A DNA stretch of 64,000 nucleotides from Spirochaetia bacterium (GCA_021736475.1 JAIPFV010000001.1:56991-120990); one strand, 5' to 3'. Counted from the first letter of the stretch, positions 34,389-42,745 are shown. Notes: a model not told the origin generated them from the letters alone. Numbers and translations: made by a program.

Positions 34389-35339
34389 CTATGCCGGCTG
34401 CCTTAGATACCAATGGATGCCTTCGTTTTTTGTTTCAACCAGTCCGCGTTTTTCCGCATCAAAAACAAGCTTTTTGAATTTGCTGTACCCGTAACGCTTT
34501 ATGGAAACTTTTTTCTCCTGCAGGTGCTGGCTTGATTTGGCGAAGGATGTCCAATTACTTCCATTCAAAGAGTTAAGCAGGTACTTAAAAATTTCAGGGA
34601 GCTGTTCAGTACTTGTGGTACGGCTGCGGGCGGCGATGGTCAGCAGGTTGCTGTTCTCCGTGCTGTATTCCACATTTGTATGTTCGATTGCGTCTACAAG
34701 AAAAGCCTTCCAGGACTTGTAGCCGATCTTGCTTTCGCTGAAATCCTCGTTGAGCAGTTTCATCTTTACTTTAACCGAGCCGGGGCTTGGCTTTTTCTTC
34801 TGTTTCAACATTAAATTAACCGCTTCAGCAAAGAGCTGAAAAGCCGCTTCCTTAGAGATAGTTTCCGTGGACTCCTCTTCCTGGTCCTCCTCGTAATCCT
34901 TGGTCATGATAGTGCGGTAATCGAAGTACTTATCCGCCTGAGCGAGGAGATCTTCCGAGGCATTTGAGGCGTCACAGATGATCCACACCTCTTTCCCATG
35001 TTTTTTGAGAGTAGTCAGCAGGGGGCGGAAATCGGCATCGCCGGTGATCAGAATGAAGCGCTGCAGATGGGGATACAGAAAGATCATCTCGGTGGCATGG
35101 GTGATCAAGGCCATATCGGCGCTGTTTTTTCTTGATTTCGGAATATGAATAAGCTCAAAATTGTAGTCTGACAGATTACTGGGAAGTTTTTTTAGATGCG
35201 GGCGGGTCCAGTCGCCGAAACAGCTGGCTGAGGATACCTTGTTCTCCTCTTCCAGAAAATCAAACAGGTTGGCAATAAATTTATGGTCATTCTTGGGAGT
35301 GACATTCTCTATGTCCCAGAGAATTGTTGCATTGTCCAT
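34389..35339 (-). CDS. NYN-domain nuclease with LOTUS-like C-terminal domains
   Basis: A PIN-like NYN domain fills residues 1-150, with the acidic active-site residues visible in ILWDIENV (residues 5-12), NSADMALI (about 72-79) and ITGDADFRPLL (about 97-107). Residues about 165-235 look like an OST-HTH/LOTUS domain (LFAEAVNLMLKQKKKPSPGSVK, then GYKSWKAFLVDA) and the last 75 residues like a second one (IKRYGYSKFKKLVFDAEKRGLV). Such proteins are RNA nucleases or RNA binders, related in layout to eukaryotic MARF1. AAAGGAG precedes the ATG at 35339. Neighbouring genes also encode RNA-binding proteins. The target is unknown. Confidence 0.82.
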   Translation of the reverse strand: MDNATILWDIENVTPKNDHKFIANLFDFLEEENKVSSASCFGDWTRPHLKKLPSNLSDYNFELIHIPKSRKNSADMALITHATEMIFLYPHLQRFILITGDADFRPLLTTLKKHGKEVWIICDASNASEDLLAQADKYFDYRTIMTKDYEEDQEEESTETISKEAAFQLFAEAVNLMLKQKKKPSPGSVKVKMKLLNEDFSESKIGYKSWKAFLVDAIEHTNVEYSTENSNLLTIAARSRTTSTEQLPEIFKYLLNSLNGSNWTSFAKSSQHLQEKKVSIKRYGYSKFKKLVFDAEKRGLVETKNEGIHWYLRQPA

Positions 35340-35401
35340 GTTCTCTCCTTTCTTCAAATATATCTCAAAATTCAGCTAAACGCTATGGGATCAGCTTGGT
35401 T

Positions 35402-36175
35402 TCAATTATCTCGCCAGTTCTCCAGCATTGCACGTACCGAGCGACGCATTTCCTGCATAAAGGAAGAACTGAACTTGCGCAGGTATATATGCTGGCCGTG
35501 ATTCTCGGCACCCTCTAAAAAATGTGGACTCGGTGGTAGATTCGCATCATACAGTGTCTTTGCTTCTTCCGGTTGTAGATGCCTGTAGCTGTCCTTTGAG
35601 ATAATCAGGTCTCTGGAAAGACGGGGAGTAAGGGGGCGTTTTTTCTGCTGTTCTGAGGGGTAACCCAGACAGAGCATAGTAATCGGTACTGCATACTTGG
35701 GAAGTTTCAGTAGATCCCGGTGGATCTCATAATTTTCCATAATGTCGCCGATATAACAGGTACCGATTCCCAGGGACTCTGCCGCCAGAACGGCAGTGTG
35801 GGCTGCAATCAGGGCATCGCAACCGGCCAGCAAAAGATCCGCCTCCTGGGGTTTTGCCGAAGGGGCAAGCTTGGAGTTAATCAGCGAATCGACACCGGAG
35901 TAGTAAAAAAAGTCGTATATGCGCTGTGAATCGGCCAAAAAAATCAATACCCAGGGAGCGTCGGCAATAAAAGGCTGATGATCACAGGTTTCGGCCAGTT
36001 TTGCCTTCAATGCTGCCGATTCTACCTCGATGACCGAATAGAGCATTTGGTTGCCGGCAGTCGGGGCGCGCAGCATCGCTTCGATTATACGCTGTTTCTC
36101 GGTATCCGGGATTGGATTCGGAAGATAACTTCTTATCGATTTTCTCTGCAGAATGGTATCAATGCACTCGCTCAT
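35402..36175 (-). CDS. Nitroreductase family protein, NfsA-like
   Basis: FMN-dependent oxidoreductase of 257 residues. Family signs: IDTILQRKSIRSYLPNPI at the N-terminus (FMN phosphate contacts), LRAPTAGNQMLYSVIEV near 33-50, the central DALIAAHTAVLAAESLGIGTCYIGDI, and MLCLGYPSEQQKKRP near 160. The physiological substrate is unknown; members reduce quinones, flavins or nitroaromatics. The start codon lies 15 bases after an 8-bp tandem repeat tract that occupies most of the gap to ywbE, so expression may vary with repeat number. Confidence 0.85.
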   Translation of the reverse strand: MSECIDTILQRKSIRSYLPNPIPDTEKQRIIEAMLRAPTAGNQMLYSVIEVESAALKAKLAETCDHQPFIADAPWVLIFLADSQRIYDFFYYSGVDSLINSKLAPSAKPQEADLLLAGCDALIAAHTAVLAAESLGIGTCYIGDIMENYEIHRDLLKLPKYAVPITMLCLGYPSEQQKKRPLTPRLSRDLIISKDSYRHLQPEEAKTLYDANLPPSPHFLEGAENHGQHIYLRKFSSSFMQEMRRSVRAMLENWRDN

Positions 36176-36190
36176 TTTCTTCCAGGCCCT

Positions 36191-36230
36191 CTCTATTTCT
36201 CTATTTCTCTATTTCTCTATTTCTCTATTT
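36191..36230. repeat. Octanucleotide tandem repeat (CTCTATTT)x5
   Basis: Five exact head-to-tail copies of CTCTATTT plus a partial sixth (CTATTT, to 36236) fill the 55-bp gap between the ywbE-like stop and the nitroreductase start. Read on the coding strand the unit is AAATAGAG. Such tracts change copy number by slipped-strand mispairing. Confidence 0.95.
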
Positions 36231-36425
36231 CTATTTATAGATTTTTTTTATTCTACCCACCACACCCGAGGATAGTCGCACCTTTATACCATGGGGATGG
36301 TATGCCGACTTTGTGAGAATCCGATCGACTACCCCGTCTGTGAGATGTCCCGTTCCCTGGTCCTGCTTTTTCACTACATCGACTTGCTGGCCAGCTTTTA
36401 CATTCTCTCTATAACGTCCGTCCAT
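36231..36425 (-). CDS. YwbE family protein
   Basis: A 64-residue protein matching the YwbE/DUF2196 family: GQQVDVVKKQDQGTGHLTDG and VVDRILTKSAYHPHGIKVRL are near-consensus, followed by SSGVVGRIKKI. The compact beta-rich fold suggests nucleic-acid or protein binding; the function is not established. It starts 3 bases after the eIF1-like gene stop, with GGGAGG inside that gene's end as ribosome site, so the two are coupled. Its stop abuts the octanucleotide repeat. Confidence 0.88.
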   Translation of the reverse strand: MDGRYRENVKAGQQVDVVKKQDQGTGHLTDGVVDRILTKSAYHPHGIKVRLSSGVVGRIKKIYK

Positions 36426-36428
36426 CCG

Positions 36429-36779
36429 TCAACCTCCCGCCCGCTTGGCTGAAAAGCCGGCATTTGCAAGAATTGATACAATCGTTTCCACTTTATCTCC
36501 TTGAATAATAATGGATCCGGATTTGACACTTCCTCCGGTCCCGCACTGCTGTTTCAGTTTCGTTGCCCATGCCTGTAGTTCCTCTTCTGAAACAGGCATA
36601 CCGTGGACTACCGAAACTGTTTTACCGCCTCGGCCCTTGCTCTCCCGCTGTACTCTAATTATTCCGTCGTTTTTTATGCCGGGTGGAGTTTTCGCATCTC
36701 CTCGGCTGCTTCTTTTCTTGCCTTTTTTCTGCTTTCGCAGATCTCCTTCATCGGTAGAGTATACAAACTCGTCATCCAT
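36429..36779 (-). CDS. SUI1/eIF1-like translation factor, YciH-type
   Basis: A 116-residue protein with a basic N-terminal third (DLRKQKKGKKRSSRGD) and a C-terminal SUI1 domain: RVQRESKGRGGKTVSVVHG, LKQQCGTGGSVKSGSIIIQGD and VETIVSILANAGF. Bacterial YciH resembles eukaryotic eIF1 and can influence start-site selection in vitro. The ATG at 36779 is preferred over an upstream in-frame start because AAGGTGG lies before it. First gene of the unit with ywbE and the nitroreductase. Confidence 0.9.
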   Translation of the reverse strand: MDDEFVYSTDEGDLRKQKKGKKRSSRGDAKTPPGIKNDGIIRVQRESKGRGGKTVSVVHGMPVSEEELQAWATKLKQQCGTGGSVKSGSIIIQGDKVETIVSILANAGFSAKRAGG

Positions 36780-36891
36780 AGTGCTTCCACCTTGTACCGA
36801 AAATTGACTGAACGACAGCATAGCACAGACTTCCGACTGCCGAAAAGCCTAAGTGTGCTTCTTCAACAACAAAAAGTGACTAAAAACAGCA

Positions 36892-36921
36892 TTGCTAAGG
36901 GCAGCAGCTTAATAGTACAAT
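36892..36921 (+). promoter_or_regulatory. Promoter of the GNAT gene
   Basis: TTGCTA (36892-36897), 18 bases, TACAAT (36916-36921), about 30 bases before the ATG at 36951, which has AAGGGAGG upstream. Confidence 0.55.
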
Positions 36922-36950
36922 TTGTGCAGTATAAGTGAAGGGAGGTTCAC

Positions 36951-37511
36951 ATGCCCTATTTTCGTAAAATTGTGGGTGAAAGACTGTATCTCTCACCGGT
37001 AAGCGGCGAGGAAGCGGAGAAATATACCCGCTGGATGAACGACCTTGAAACGACTCTGAATCTTACAACCGCCCCCCAGATTATCTCACTTGAAAAAGAG
37101 AAACAGATGCTGGAATTGTTCCAGAAAGAGGGCTATAATTTCGCGGTCGTGCAAAAGGAAAACGATGAACTGACCGGTAATTGCGGATTGATGAATGTGG
37201 ACCTTGTGCAAAGGACCGCCGAATTAGGTCTGTTTATTGGAGAGAAAAAGCATCGCGGTAAAGGATACGGCACTGAAACTGTACAGCTTCTGCTGGATTA
37301 TGCCTTTAATCTTCTTAACCTGCACAGCGTTTATCTGCGGGTCCGTTCGTTTAATGAAGCGGCTTTGCGCTGTTACCCAAAACTAGGTTTTAAGGAAATT
37401 GGTCGCCGGCGCGAATGTGTACTGGTGGGTGGTTCTTACTATGATGAAATCTATATGGACATACTCGATCGAGAATTCGTCGGCAGTATCGCAGTAGAGA
37501 GAATGAGTTAA
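36951..37511 (+). CDS. GNAT family N-acetyltransferase
   Basis: Acetyl-CoA-dependent N-acetyltransferase of the RimJ/RimL/SpeG-like branch (186 residues). It starts with GERLYLSPVSGEEAEKYTRW, has AELGLFIGEKKHRGKGYGTETV around residues 86-105, where RGKGYG is the acetyl-CoA pyrophosphate loop, and ends with VYLRVRSFNEAALRCYPKLGF, the typical beta5-alpha4 segment. The substrate (protein N-terminus, polyamine or antibiotic) cannot be told. It is a single-gene unit with its own promoter. Confidence 0.88.
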   Translation: MPYFRKIVGERLYLSPVSGEEAEKYTRWMNDLETTLNLTTAPQIISLEKEKQMLELFQKEGYNFAVVQKENDELTGNCGLMNVDLVQRTAELGLFIGEKKHRGKGYGTETVQLLLDYAFNLLNLHSVYLRVRSFNEAALRCYPKLGFKEIGRRRECVLVGGSYYDEIYMDILDREFVGSIAVERMS

Positions 37512-37553
37512 GCGAATTTACCGCTTATAAGCCCATCTTTTTTTTCAAGGTGC

Positions 37554-37582
37554 TTGATTAAAGTGGAGAGTTATAGTATATT
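37554..37582 (+). promoter_or_regulatory. Promoter of the second RRM gene, long leader
   Basis: TTGATT (37554-37559), 17 bases, TATATT (37577-37582). From here the transcript would have a leader of about 190 bases before the ATG at 37778. The leader holds a hairpin ACCCTG-N9-CAGGGT (37741-37761) immediately before the ribosome site. Confidence 0.65.
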
Positions 37583-37777
37583 AAACGAAGTATATCGGAT
37601 GCGGTATTGTTCTTTAATTTTCGATAGGGTTTCTTCGGGTTGATGATAGCTGATTCTTTTCTGTCTCTTCTCCCATCAAAAAGTAATTTCCTACTGAACG
37701 ATTAAGATCTATTTCTTCCATATACATAAATATTTTTAAGACCCTGTGCAAATATCAGGGTAGAAGGATGCTACACT

Positions 37778-38038
37778 ATGGCTAAGAAAATTTATGTAGG
37801 AAACATGAATTACAACACTACTGAGCAGGAACTTGAAAACCTGTTTGGTCAGTATGGTACTGTTGCAAGTGCCAACATTATCATCGATCGCTACACCGAC
37901 CGTTCCAAGGGTTTCGGCTTTGTAGAAATGGAAGATGAACAAGCTGCTGACGCAGCAATTTCCGCGCTGGACAACTCTGAGTTCGGCGGACGTAACCTGA
38001 AAGTAAACGTGGCCAAAGAGCGCCGCCCACGCTTCTAA
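37778..38038 (+). CDS. RRM-type RNA-binding protein
   Basis: An 86-residue single-RRM protein: RNP2 is KIYVGNM (residues 4-10), RNP1 is KGFGFVEM (about 46-53), and the tail ends in the basic KERRPRF. It is clearly similar to the RRM protein at 33990-34235 but not identical (shared pattern TVxSxxxIIDRxTxRSKGFxFV), so they are paralogues. GAAGGA stands 9 bases before the ATG. The long leader and the strong terminator downstream suit a highly expressed, possibly cold-regulated RNA chaperone, which is inference. Confidence 0.92.
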   Translation: MAKKIYVGNMNYNTTEQELENLFGQYGTVASANIIIDRYTDRSKGFGFVEMEDEQAADAAISALDNSEFGGRNLKVNVAKERRPRF

Positions 38039-38064
38039 GCGAAAACTATATAAAGTTACTAAAT

Positions 38065-38097
38065 GCCGGTTGGATACCCTCCTTCCGGCTTTTTTTT
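38065..38097 (+). terminator. Terminator of the second RRM gene
   Basis: Stem GCCGG/CCGGC, extended by GG/CC across a TT mismatch, followed by eight T (38090-38097). It lies 27 bases after the RRM stop codon. Confidence 0.88.
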
Positions 38098-38157
38098 GGC
38101 AATCTTTCAACCACTACCTTCATCTTCCTAGGGCGGAGTGTCGATAATATACTTAAG

Positions 38158-38760
38158 ATGAACATTTCCTTTCATACTAAAGTCATATCTTTCCCTATCC
38201 TCTGTGCACTTTTGTTCTTCAGCCTAGCAATATCCCTGCCGGCGCAGACCACAAAGCAGCCAGAGGAGCCTGTTGACCAGCTTGATGAACGTGCCGAGCC
38301 GCTCCCCGCCGGGTTTAACCGCATCCAGCTGGGAATGGACCTTGCCTCGGTGCAACAGGCCCTGGAGGCGGACGGGAACTTCAGGTACCGCGGCGAGCCG
38401 GATGTCAGCATGCTGCGCTCACGCAGCGACTCGCTTATACAAACCGACGGGGTCGACTTTATTCAGCAGGCCTCCTTTCAGTTTGTCGATAACGCCCTGT
38501 TCACCATTACCCTTATTCTAAACCCCAACCGATTAGGGTACTACACCATGTACAGCACCCTGCAGGAGCGCTATGGCGAGCCGGACCGCCTCTCTCCCGA
38601 TAAGGCGGTGTGGGAAAACGAACAGGTTCAGATGGCCCTGGAGCGGCCGCTGCGCATTAAATATATCTCCATGCCTACCCTGCAGGAACTCCGACGCAGC
38701 AGCAGCCGTGAAAAATCCCTCGAAAAGCTCACCCGCGAGCGATTTCTGGAGCAATTTTGA
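38158..38760 (+). CDS. Secreted hypothetical protein
   Basis: A 200-residue protein with a signal peptide (hydrophobic ILCALLFFSLAISLPAQ). The mature part has a proline/glutamate-rich start, then a globular domain (FNRIQLGMDLASVQQALEADG, then LQERYGEPDRLSPDKAVWENE). This resembles domains that recognise envelope components in other spirochete secreted proteins, but I cannot name a family. The ATG at 38158 has no ribosome site and a -10-like TATACT ends 4 bases before it. It shares one base with the start of the DUF192 gene. Confidence 0.72.
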   Translation: MNISFHTKVISFPILCALLFFSLAISLPAQTTKQPEEPVDQLDERAEPLPAGFNRIQLGMDLASVQQALEADGNFRYRGEPDVSMLRSRSDSLIQTDGVDFIQQASFQFVDNALFTITLILNPNRLGYYTMYSTLQERYGEPDRLSPDKAVWENEQVQMALERPLRIKYISMPTLQELRRSSSREKSLEKLTRERFLEQF

Positions 38761-39188
38761 TGCGTATATTTGTTATAATGATGCTCTTAATGACATTTGG
38801 CTGCAGTGCCGAAGAGGACCTTCCGGCGAATAAGTTACAGGTGGGCGAGGATACGTATACTGTAGAAGTTGCCCGCAGCAATGAAGAACGTCAACGCGGG
38901 CTTATGCACCGGGAGTCCATCGGCGAGTATGAGGGAATGCTGTTTGTCTTTGAACGGGACCAACATCTGAGTTTTTGGATGAAAAATACCTATGTTCCCC
39001 TCTCCATTGCGTATATTTCAAAGAGCGGGGTAATAAAGAGTATTCATCATATGGAACCTGAATCGCTGCGGCCGGTAAAATCGGACTACGCGGTTCGCTT
39101 TGCCCTTGAGTTGCCGCGGGGGGCTTTCCAGCGTTCGGGAGTTGAAGTTGGTGATACTATCGAAGGGCTGGACCGCTTTATCGAATAG
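38760..39188 (+). CDS. DUF192 lipoprotein
   Basis: Probable lipoprotein (lipobox MTFGC, acylated Cys at residue 15) of 142 residues with a DUF192 domain: VEVARSNEERQRGLMHRES, GMLFVFERDQHLSFWMKNT, LSIAYISKSGVIKSI and YAVRFALELPRGAFQRSGV. DUF192 is widespread, usually exported, and of unknown function. The ATG overlaps the preceding stop by one base (TGATG), so translation is coupled to the secreted protein upstream. Confidence 0.88.
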   Translation: MRIFVIMMLLMTFGCSAEEDLPANKLQVGEDTYTVEVARSNEERQRGLMHRESIGEYEGMLFVFERDQHLSFWMKNTYVPLSIAYISKSGVIKSIHHMEPESLRPVKSDYAVRFALELPRGAFQRSGVEVGDTIEGLDRFIE

Positions 39189-39224
39189 CGGTTTTCCGGT
39201 ACACTGTAGGAAAAGGAGCGTCTT

Positions 39225-39530
39225 ATTCCGGATGAACGACCTTTCTTACACGCCTATTTTGATCTTGTAGAACACATCACCCGTATGGAGTTGCGCAATA
39301 CCAGCAAGCAGGTCCTCCTCAACTACATAAATGAATCGCCCCAGCCCAAGCTTATCCTGCGCGCCCGCGAGGCGATCCGCCGATATATTCAGGAGGAGCT
39401 GCCAAGTCTTGAAGAAATCCAGGCCAAAGCCCAAGCGGGGGAGGAACTGAACGAGTATGATCATAAATTGTTAAAAATGGAGTATGAGGCCCGTCGCTTT
39501 GAAGAGCGCTATCACCACCGACCTAAGTAG
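39225..39530 (+). CDS. Small hypothetical protein, possible ATT start
   Basis: A charged, probably all-helical cytoplasmic protein (RAREAIRRYIQEELPSLEEI, EYDHKLLKMEYEARRFEER) of no family I recognise. The first ATG in frame is at 39285 and has no ribosome site. An in-frame ATT at 39225 has AAGGAG exactly 6 bases upstream and would add 20 plausible residues (DERPFLHAYFDLVEHITR), giving 101 residues. ATT initiation is known for infC, so this is possible but unusual; the alternative is an 81-residue protein from 39285. Confidence 0.6.
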   Translation: MPDERPFLHAYFDLVEHITRMELRNTSKQVLLNYINESPQPKLILRAREAIRRYIQEELPSLEEIQAKAQAGEELNEYDHKLLKMEYEARRFEERYHHRPK

Positions 39531-39542
39531 TGCCGTAAGAGT

Positions 39543-41165
39543 TTATCGGGCCGGGAGTGTTGCCCGCTCGGTTTTAAACTCACTGGTAAAGTGAAACTCA
39601 ATGTCCGGATTATCTTCGATCACGGTACGCAGCATCCACTGGGTTTCGGCAAAGTAAACCGGCTTCTGTTCGAGGTCATAGGCAATTTTCGATTCCTTAA
39701 AACGGAGAAACTCCTTAAGCTTTTTCGGGTCCTCCGAGGTAATCCAGCAGGCCTGGGCAAAACTCAACGGTTCAAAGCGGCAGGATGCCCCGTATTCGTA
39801 CTCGAGTCGGTAGTTAATTACGTCGAACTGCAGGTCACCCACCGTACCAACGATCTTACGTCGCCCCTTGTCCTGAATAAAGAGCTGGGCGATACCCTCT
39901 TCACTGAGCTGTGCAATTCCCTTGTCCAGCTGTTTGGAGCGCATGGGGTCGGTATTGATAAGCTCTTTAAAGATCTCGGGAGAGAAGTGGGGGACCCCTC
40001 GAAAGGTAAACTCTTCGCCTTCGGTGAGGGTGTCTCCGATTTTCAGGTCTCCCCGGTCATATAAACCCACTACATCTCCCGGATAGGCCTCATCTACCAC
40101 ACTTTTCCGTTGGGCCATAAAGTTATAGGGCGAGGTAAAGCGCAGGTTTTTGCCGAGGCGGACATGACGAAAGGGGCGGTCCTTCATAAAGGTTCCCGAA
40201 CAGACCCGTAGGAAGGCGATTCGGTCGCGATGGCGCGGGTCGAGGTTGGCATGAATCTTAAAGATAAAACCACTAAACTTCTCCTCCTGGGGTTCGACAA
40301 AGCGGGTATCCGTCTCCCGTTTGACCGGAGAAGGGGCAATCTCCAGGAAGGTCTCCAGCAGCTCGCGTACACCGAAGTTGTTGAGGGCGCTGCCGAAAAA
40401 CACCGGCGCTAGCGTTCCTTGGCTGTACTCTTCCTGCGAGAATTGGTCGTAGACCCCTTCGATCAGGTCGACATCCTCCCGCAGCTGCTTGGCACTGCTG
40501 CCAAGCTTCTCATCCAGCACCTTCGACTGCAGATCGTCTACCAGCAGACGATCCGCCTCAACCTGTGTTTTTCCCGATTGGAACAGGTACACGTTTTTTT
40601 CGTGCAGATTATAGACGCCTTTGAAGTTCATTCCCATATCAATCGGCCATGTGAGGGGGCGGACTCGAATGTCGAGTTTCTCCTCCAGTTCATCCATCAG
40701 CTCCATGGGGGGCTTTCCTTCGCGGTCGAGTTTGTTGACAAAAATGATCACCGGAGTATTACGCATACGGCAGACATTCATCAGCTTTTCCGTCTGTTCC
40801 TCAACTCCCTTGGCACAGTCGACTACCAGAATTACGCTGTCCACAGCGGTCAGGGTACGGTAGGTGTCCTCGGCAAAGTCTTTATGCCCTGGGGTATCCA
40901 GAATATTGATCAGTTTCCCCTTGTATTCAAAGGTCATCACCGAGGTGGCTACGGAAATACCGCGCTGCTTCTCGATCTGCATAAAGTCGGAGGTAGCGCT
41001 GCGTTTAATTTTATTGTTTTTTACCGCTCCGGCGGTACGTATTCCACCTCCAAAGAGCAGCAGCTTTTCGGTGAGGGTAGTTTTACCCGCATCCGGGTGG
41101 CTGATGATAGCGAAGGTTTTTCGTTTCTCTATTTCGGTCTGTAATTTTTCTGTGTGTAAGTTCAT
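39543..41165 (-). CDS. prfC: Peptide chain release factor 3
   Basis: Translational GTPase that removes RF1/RF2 from the ribosome after termination. GTPase motifs: [15 protein letters not shown] (G1, about 20-34), DTPGHKDF (G3, about 93-100) and NKLDREG (G4, about 147-153). The RF3-specific C-terminal half is present ([21 protein letters not shown] near 420). At 540 residues it is about ten longer than E. coli RF3. It ends 12 bases from the convergent gene at 39225-39530. No strong ribosome site is seen before the ATG. Confidence 0.96.
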   Translation of the reverse strand: MNLHTEKLQTEIEKRKTFAIISHPDAGKTTLTEKLLLFGGGIRTAGAVKNNKIKRSATSDFMQIEKQRGISVATSVMTFEYKGKLINILDTPGHKDFAEDTYRTLTAVDSVILVVDCAKGVEEQTEKLMNVCRMRNTPVIIFVNKLDREGKPPMELMDELEEKLDIRVRPLTWPIDMGMNFKGVYNLHEKNVYLFQSGKTQVEADRLLVDDLQSKVLDEKLGSSAKQLREDVDLIEGVYDQFSQEEYSQGTLAPVFFGSALNNFGVRELLETFLEIAPSPVKRETDTRFVEPQEEKFSGFIFKIHANLDPRHRDRIAFLRVCSGTFMKDRPFRHVRLGKNLRFTSPYNFMAQRKSVVDEAYPGDVVGLYDRGDLKIGDTLTEGEEFTFRGVPHFSPEIFKELINTDPMRSKQLDKGIAQLSEEGIAQLFIQDKGRRKIVGTVGDLQFDVINYRLEYEYGASCRFEPLSFAQACWITSEDPKKLKEFLRFKESKIAYDLEQKPVYFAETQWMLRTVIEDNPDIEFHFTSEFKTERATLPAR

Positions 41166-41206
41166 TCAAATTTCTCTTTATAAAAGGTAATTAAACGTAT
41201 TAGGCT

Positions 41207-41455
41207 CTATTCCCTGTTGCCGCTGTCTTCCGTACCGGGAAACAGCTCCAGGTTAGGTTCTTCTTTTGTTGAATCCGGTTCATTGACCAGTATTTCAATC
41301 TTGCGTTCTATCTTCGAAAGGTCTTTTTCAAGGCTTTTGGCAAGCTTAATGCCCTCTTCAAACATCTCGACGGCATCGTCAAGAGGTACCTTTCCGGCCT
41401 TCATCTGTTCATTCAGCTCTTCGAGCTTTTCGAGCCGCTCCTCAAACTTTTTCAC
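41207..41455 (-). CDS. xseB: Exodeoxyribonuclease VII small subunit
   Basis: An 82-residue helical protein: FEERLEKLEELNEQMKAGKV and LDDAVEMFEEGIKLAKSLEKDL are the XseB consensus, forming the coiled-coil that binds several copies to each XseA. It overlaps the end of xseA by 4 bases, the usual xseA-xseB arrangement, ensuring co-production of the nuclease that degrades single-stranded DNA. Confidence 0.95.
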   Translation of the reverse strand: MKKFEERLEKLEELNEQMKAGKVPLDDAVEMFEEGIKLAKSLEKDLSKIERKIEILVNEPDSTKEEPNLELFPGTEDSGNRE

Positions 41456-42684
41456 GGCGTCTCCTCCTCAATGCGGGTGTATCTGTTCTCTACGGTAGCG
41501 TCCAGTCGACCGTCGTGGAGACGAATATCAATCGGATCTCCGGTGTTACTTTGCTTCACACTTCCTATCAGCACGCCGTTGCGGCGGTCAGTGACTACTG
41601 CGTAGCCCTTCCGTAAAATAGCTAAGGGCGAGTTGCCCTCGATGGAAGACCTCAGCATATCAACTCGATGCCGGGAGCTGGTCAGCATATCCTGTAGGTT
41701 TCTGACCGCCTCCTCCTTGGCATCATCGAGACGCAGCTGGTAGGGTTGCAGTACCTGCCGAAAGCGCTCCTCCAGATTTTCCGGTGTAAACTGTCGAATC
41801 AGGAGCCCGGCGTTTTCCACCCGGTTCTGAATTCGGGTGCTCATTTCTTCCTTTAAGCGATAAACTCTATCGGAAAGCTCTTCGCGGCTTTTACTGACAA
41901 TCTCAGCTGCCGCTGAGGGTGTCGGTGCGCTTACATCGGCCGCATAATCGGTTAGGGCTGTGTCGATTTCATGTCCCACTGCCGAGATAACCGGGATTTC
42001 AGATTCGGCCACCGCCCGAACCACCTCTTCGTCGGAAAAGGGCAACAGATCTTCAAGGGAGCCGCCGCCCCGGCCGGTAATTATGACGTCTCCAAGCTGA
42101 AAACGGTTTGCACGGCGTATTTGGGCGGCAATTTTTGCTCCGGCGCTGTCTCCCTGGACGGGAGCCGGTAGTACCACTACATCCAATCCGGATGAACGTC
42201 GGCCGAGTACCTGCAGTATATCCCGGATAGCCGCTCCGGTGGGAGAGGTAACCACTGCTATTCTGGTGGGGAAAAAGGGCAGCGGCCTTTTTTTCTCTTC
42301 GGCAAACAGTCCCTCTGCGGCGAGTTTACGTTTGCGCTCTTCCAGCATGGCCAGAATATCACCTTCTCCGGCCTTTTCCATGCTGTCGCATATAATCTGG
42401 TAGTTTCCCCGCTTGGCGTACACGCTGATGTTACCGCGAACCACCACTTTCTGACCGTCCGCAGGAGTAAAGGCAACCCGGGCAGAGCGGTACTTAAACA
42501 TTACCGCTTGAATCATTGCATCCCGATCTTTTAAGGTAAAATACCAATGACCGCTTCCGGCGGGCCGAAAGTTTGATATTTCCCCTTCTATCGCGACTGT
42601 TGAAAAGCTTTGTTCAAGAATCTCTTTGATATGGGCGGTGATTTCGGAAACCTGAAATCGGTATTCACCTGGTGGAAACTGCAT
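41452..42684 (-). CDS. xseA: Exodeoxyribonuclease VII large subunit
   Basis: Catalytic subunit of the single-strand exonuclease. The N-terminal OB fold (VAIEGEISNFRPAGSGHWYFTLKD, residues about 28-51) is followed by the Exonuc_VII_L core: RIAVVTSPTGAAIRDILQVL near 135, ITGRGGGSLEDLLPFSDEEV near 195 and SAVGHEIDTALTDYAAD near 230, then a long helical tail. Length 410 is normal. The ATG at 42684 lacks a ribosome site and follows a promoter -10 box by 6 bases. The xseB gene follows with a 4-base overlap. Confidence 0.96.
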   Translation of the reverse strand: MQFPPGEYRFQVSEITAHIKEILEQSFSTVAIEGEISNFRPAGSGHWYFTLKDRDAMIQAVMFKYRSARVAFTPADGQKVVVRGNISVYAKRGNYQIICDSMEKAGEGDILAMLEERKRKLAAEGLFAEEKKRPLPFFPTRIAVVTSPTGAAIRDILQVLGRRSSGLDVVVLPAPVQGDSAGAKIAAQIRRANRFQLGDVIITGRGGGSLEDLLPFSDEEVVRAVAESEIPVISAVGHEIDTALTDYAADVSAPTPSAAAEIVSKSREELSDRVYRLKEEMSTRIQNRVENAGLLIRQFTPENLEERFRQVLQPYQLRLDDAKEEAVRNLQDMLTSSRHRVDMLRSSIEGNSPLAILRKGYAVVTDRRNGVLIGSVKQSNTGDPIDIRLHDGRLDATVENRYTRIEEETP

Positions 42685-42690
42685 TTACCT

Positions 42691-42719
42691 ATCTTACACG
42701 TATTTAATTGCTTTTTCAA
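42691..42719 (-). promoter_or_regulatory. Promoter of xseA
   Basis: On the minus strand TTGAAA (42719-42714), 17 bases, TAAGAT (42696-42691); the ATG starts 7 bases after the -10 box. Confidence 0.65.
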
Positions 42720-42745
42720 TCACTTCAATCGACCCTGCAATGGGG

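Noticed and set aside
36191-36236. CRISPR-like array
   Set aside because: Units are 8 bp with no spacers; it is a simple tandem repeat.
40419-41144. 241-codon open frame on the plus strand
   Set aside because: Antisense to prfC; composition is that of a reverse-strand shadow.
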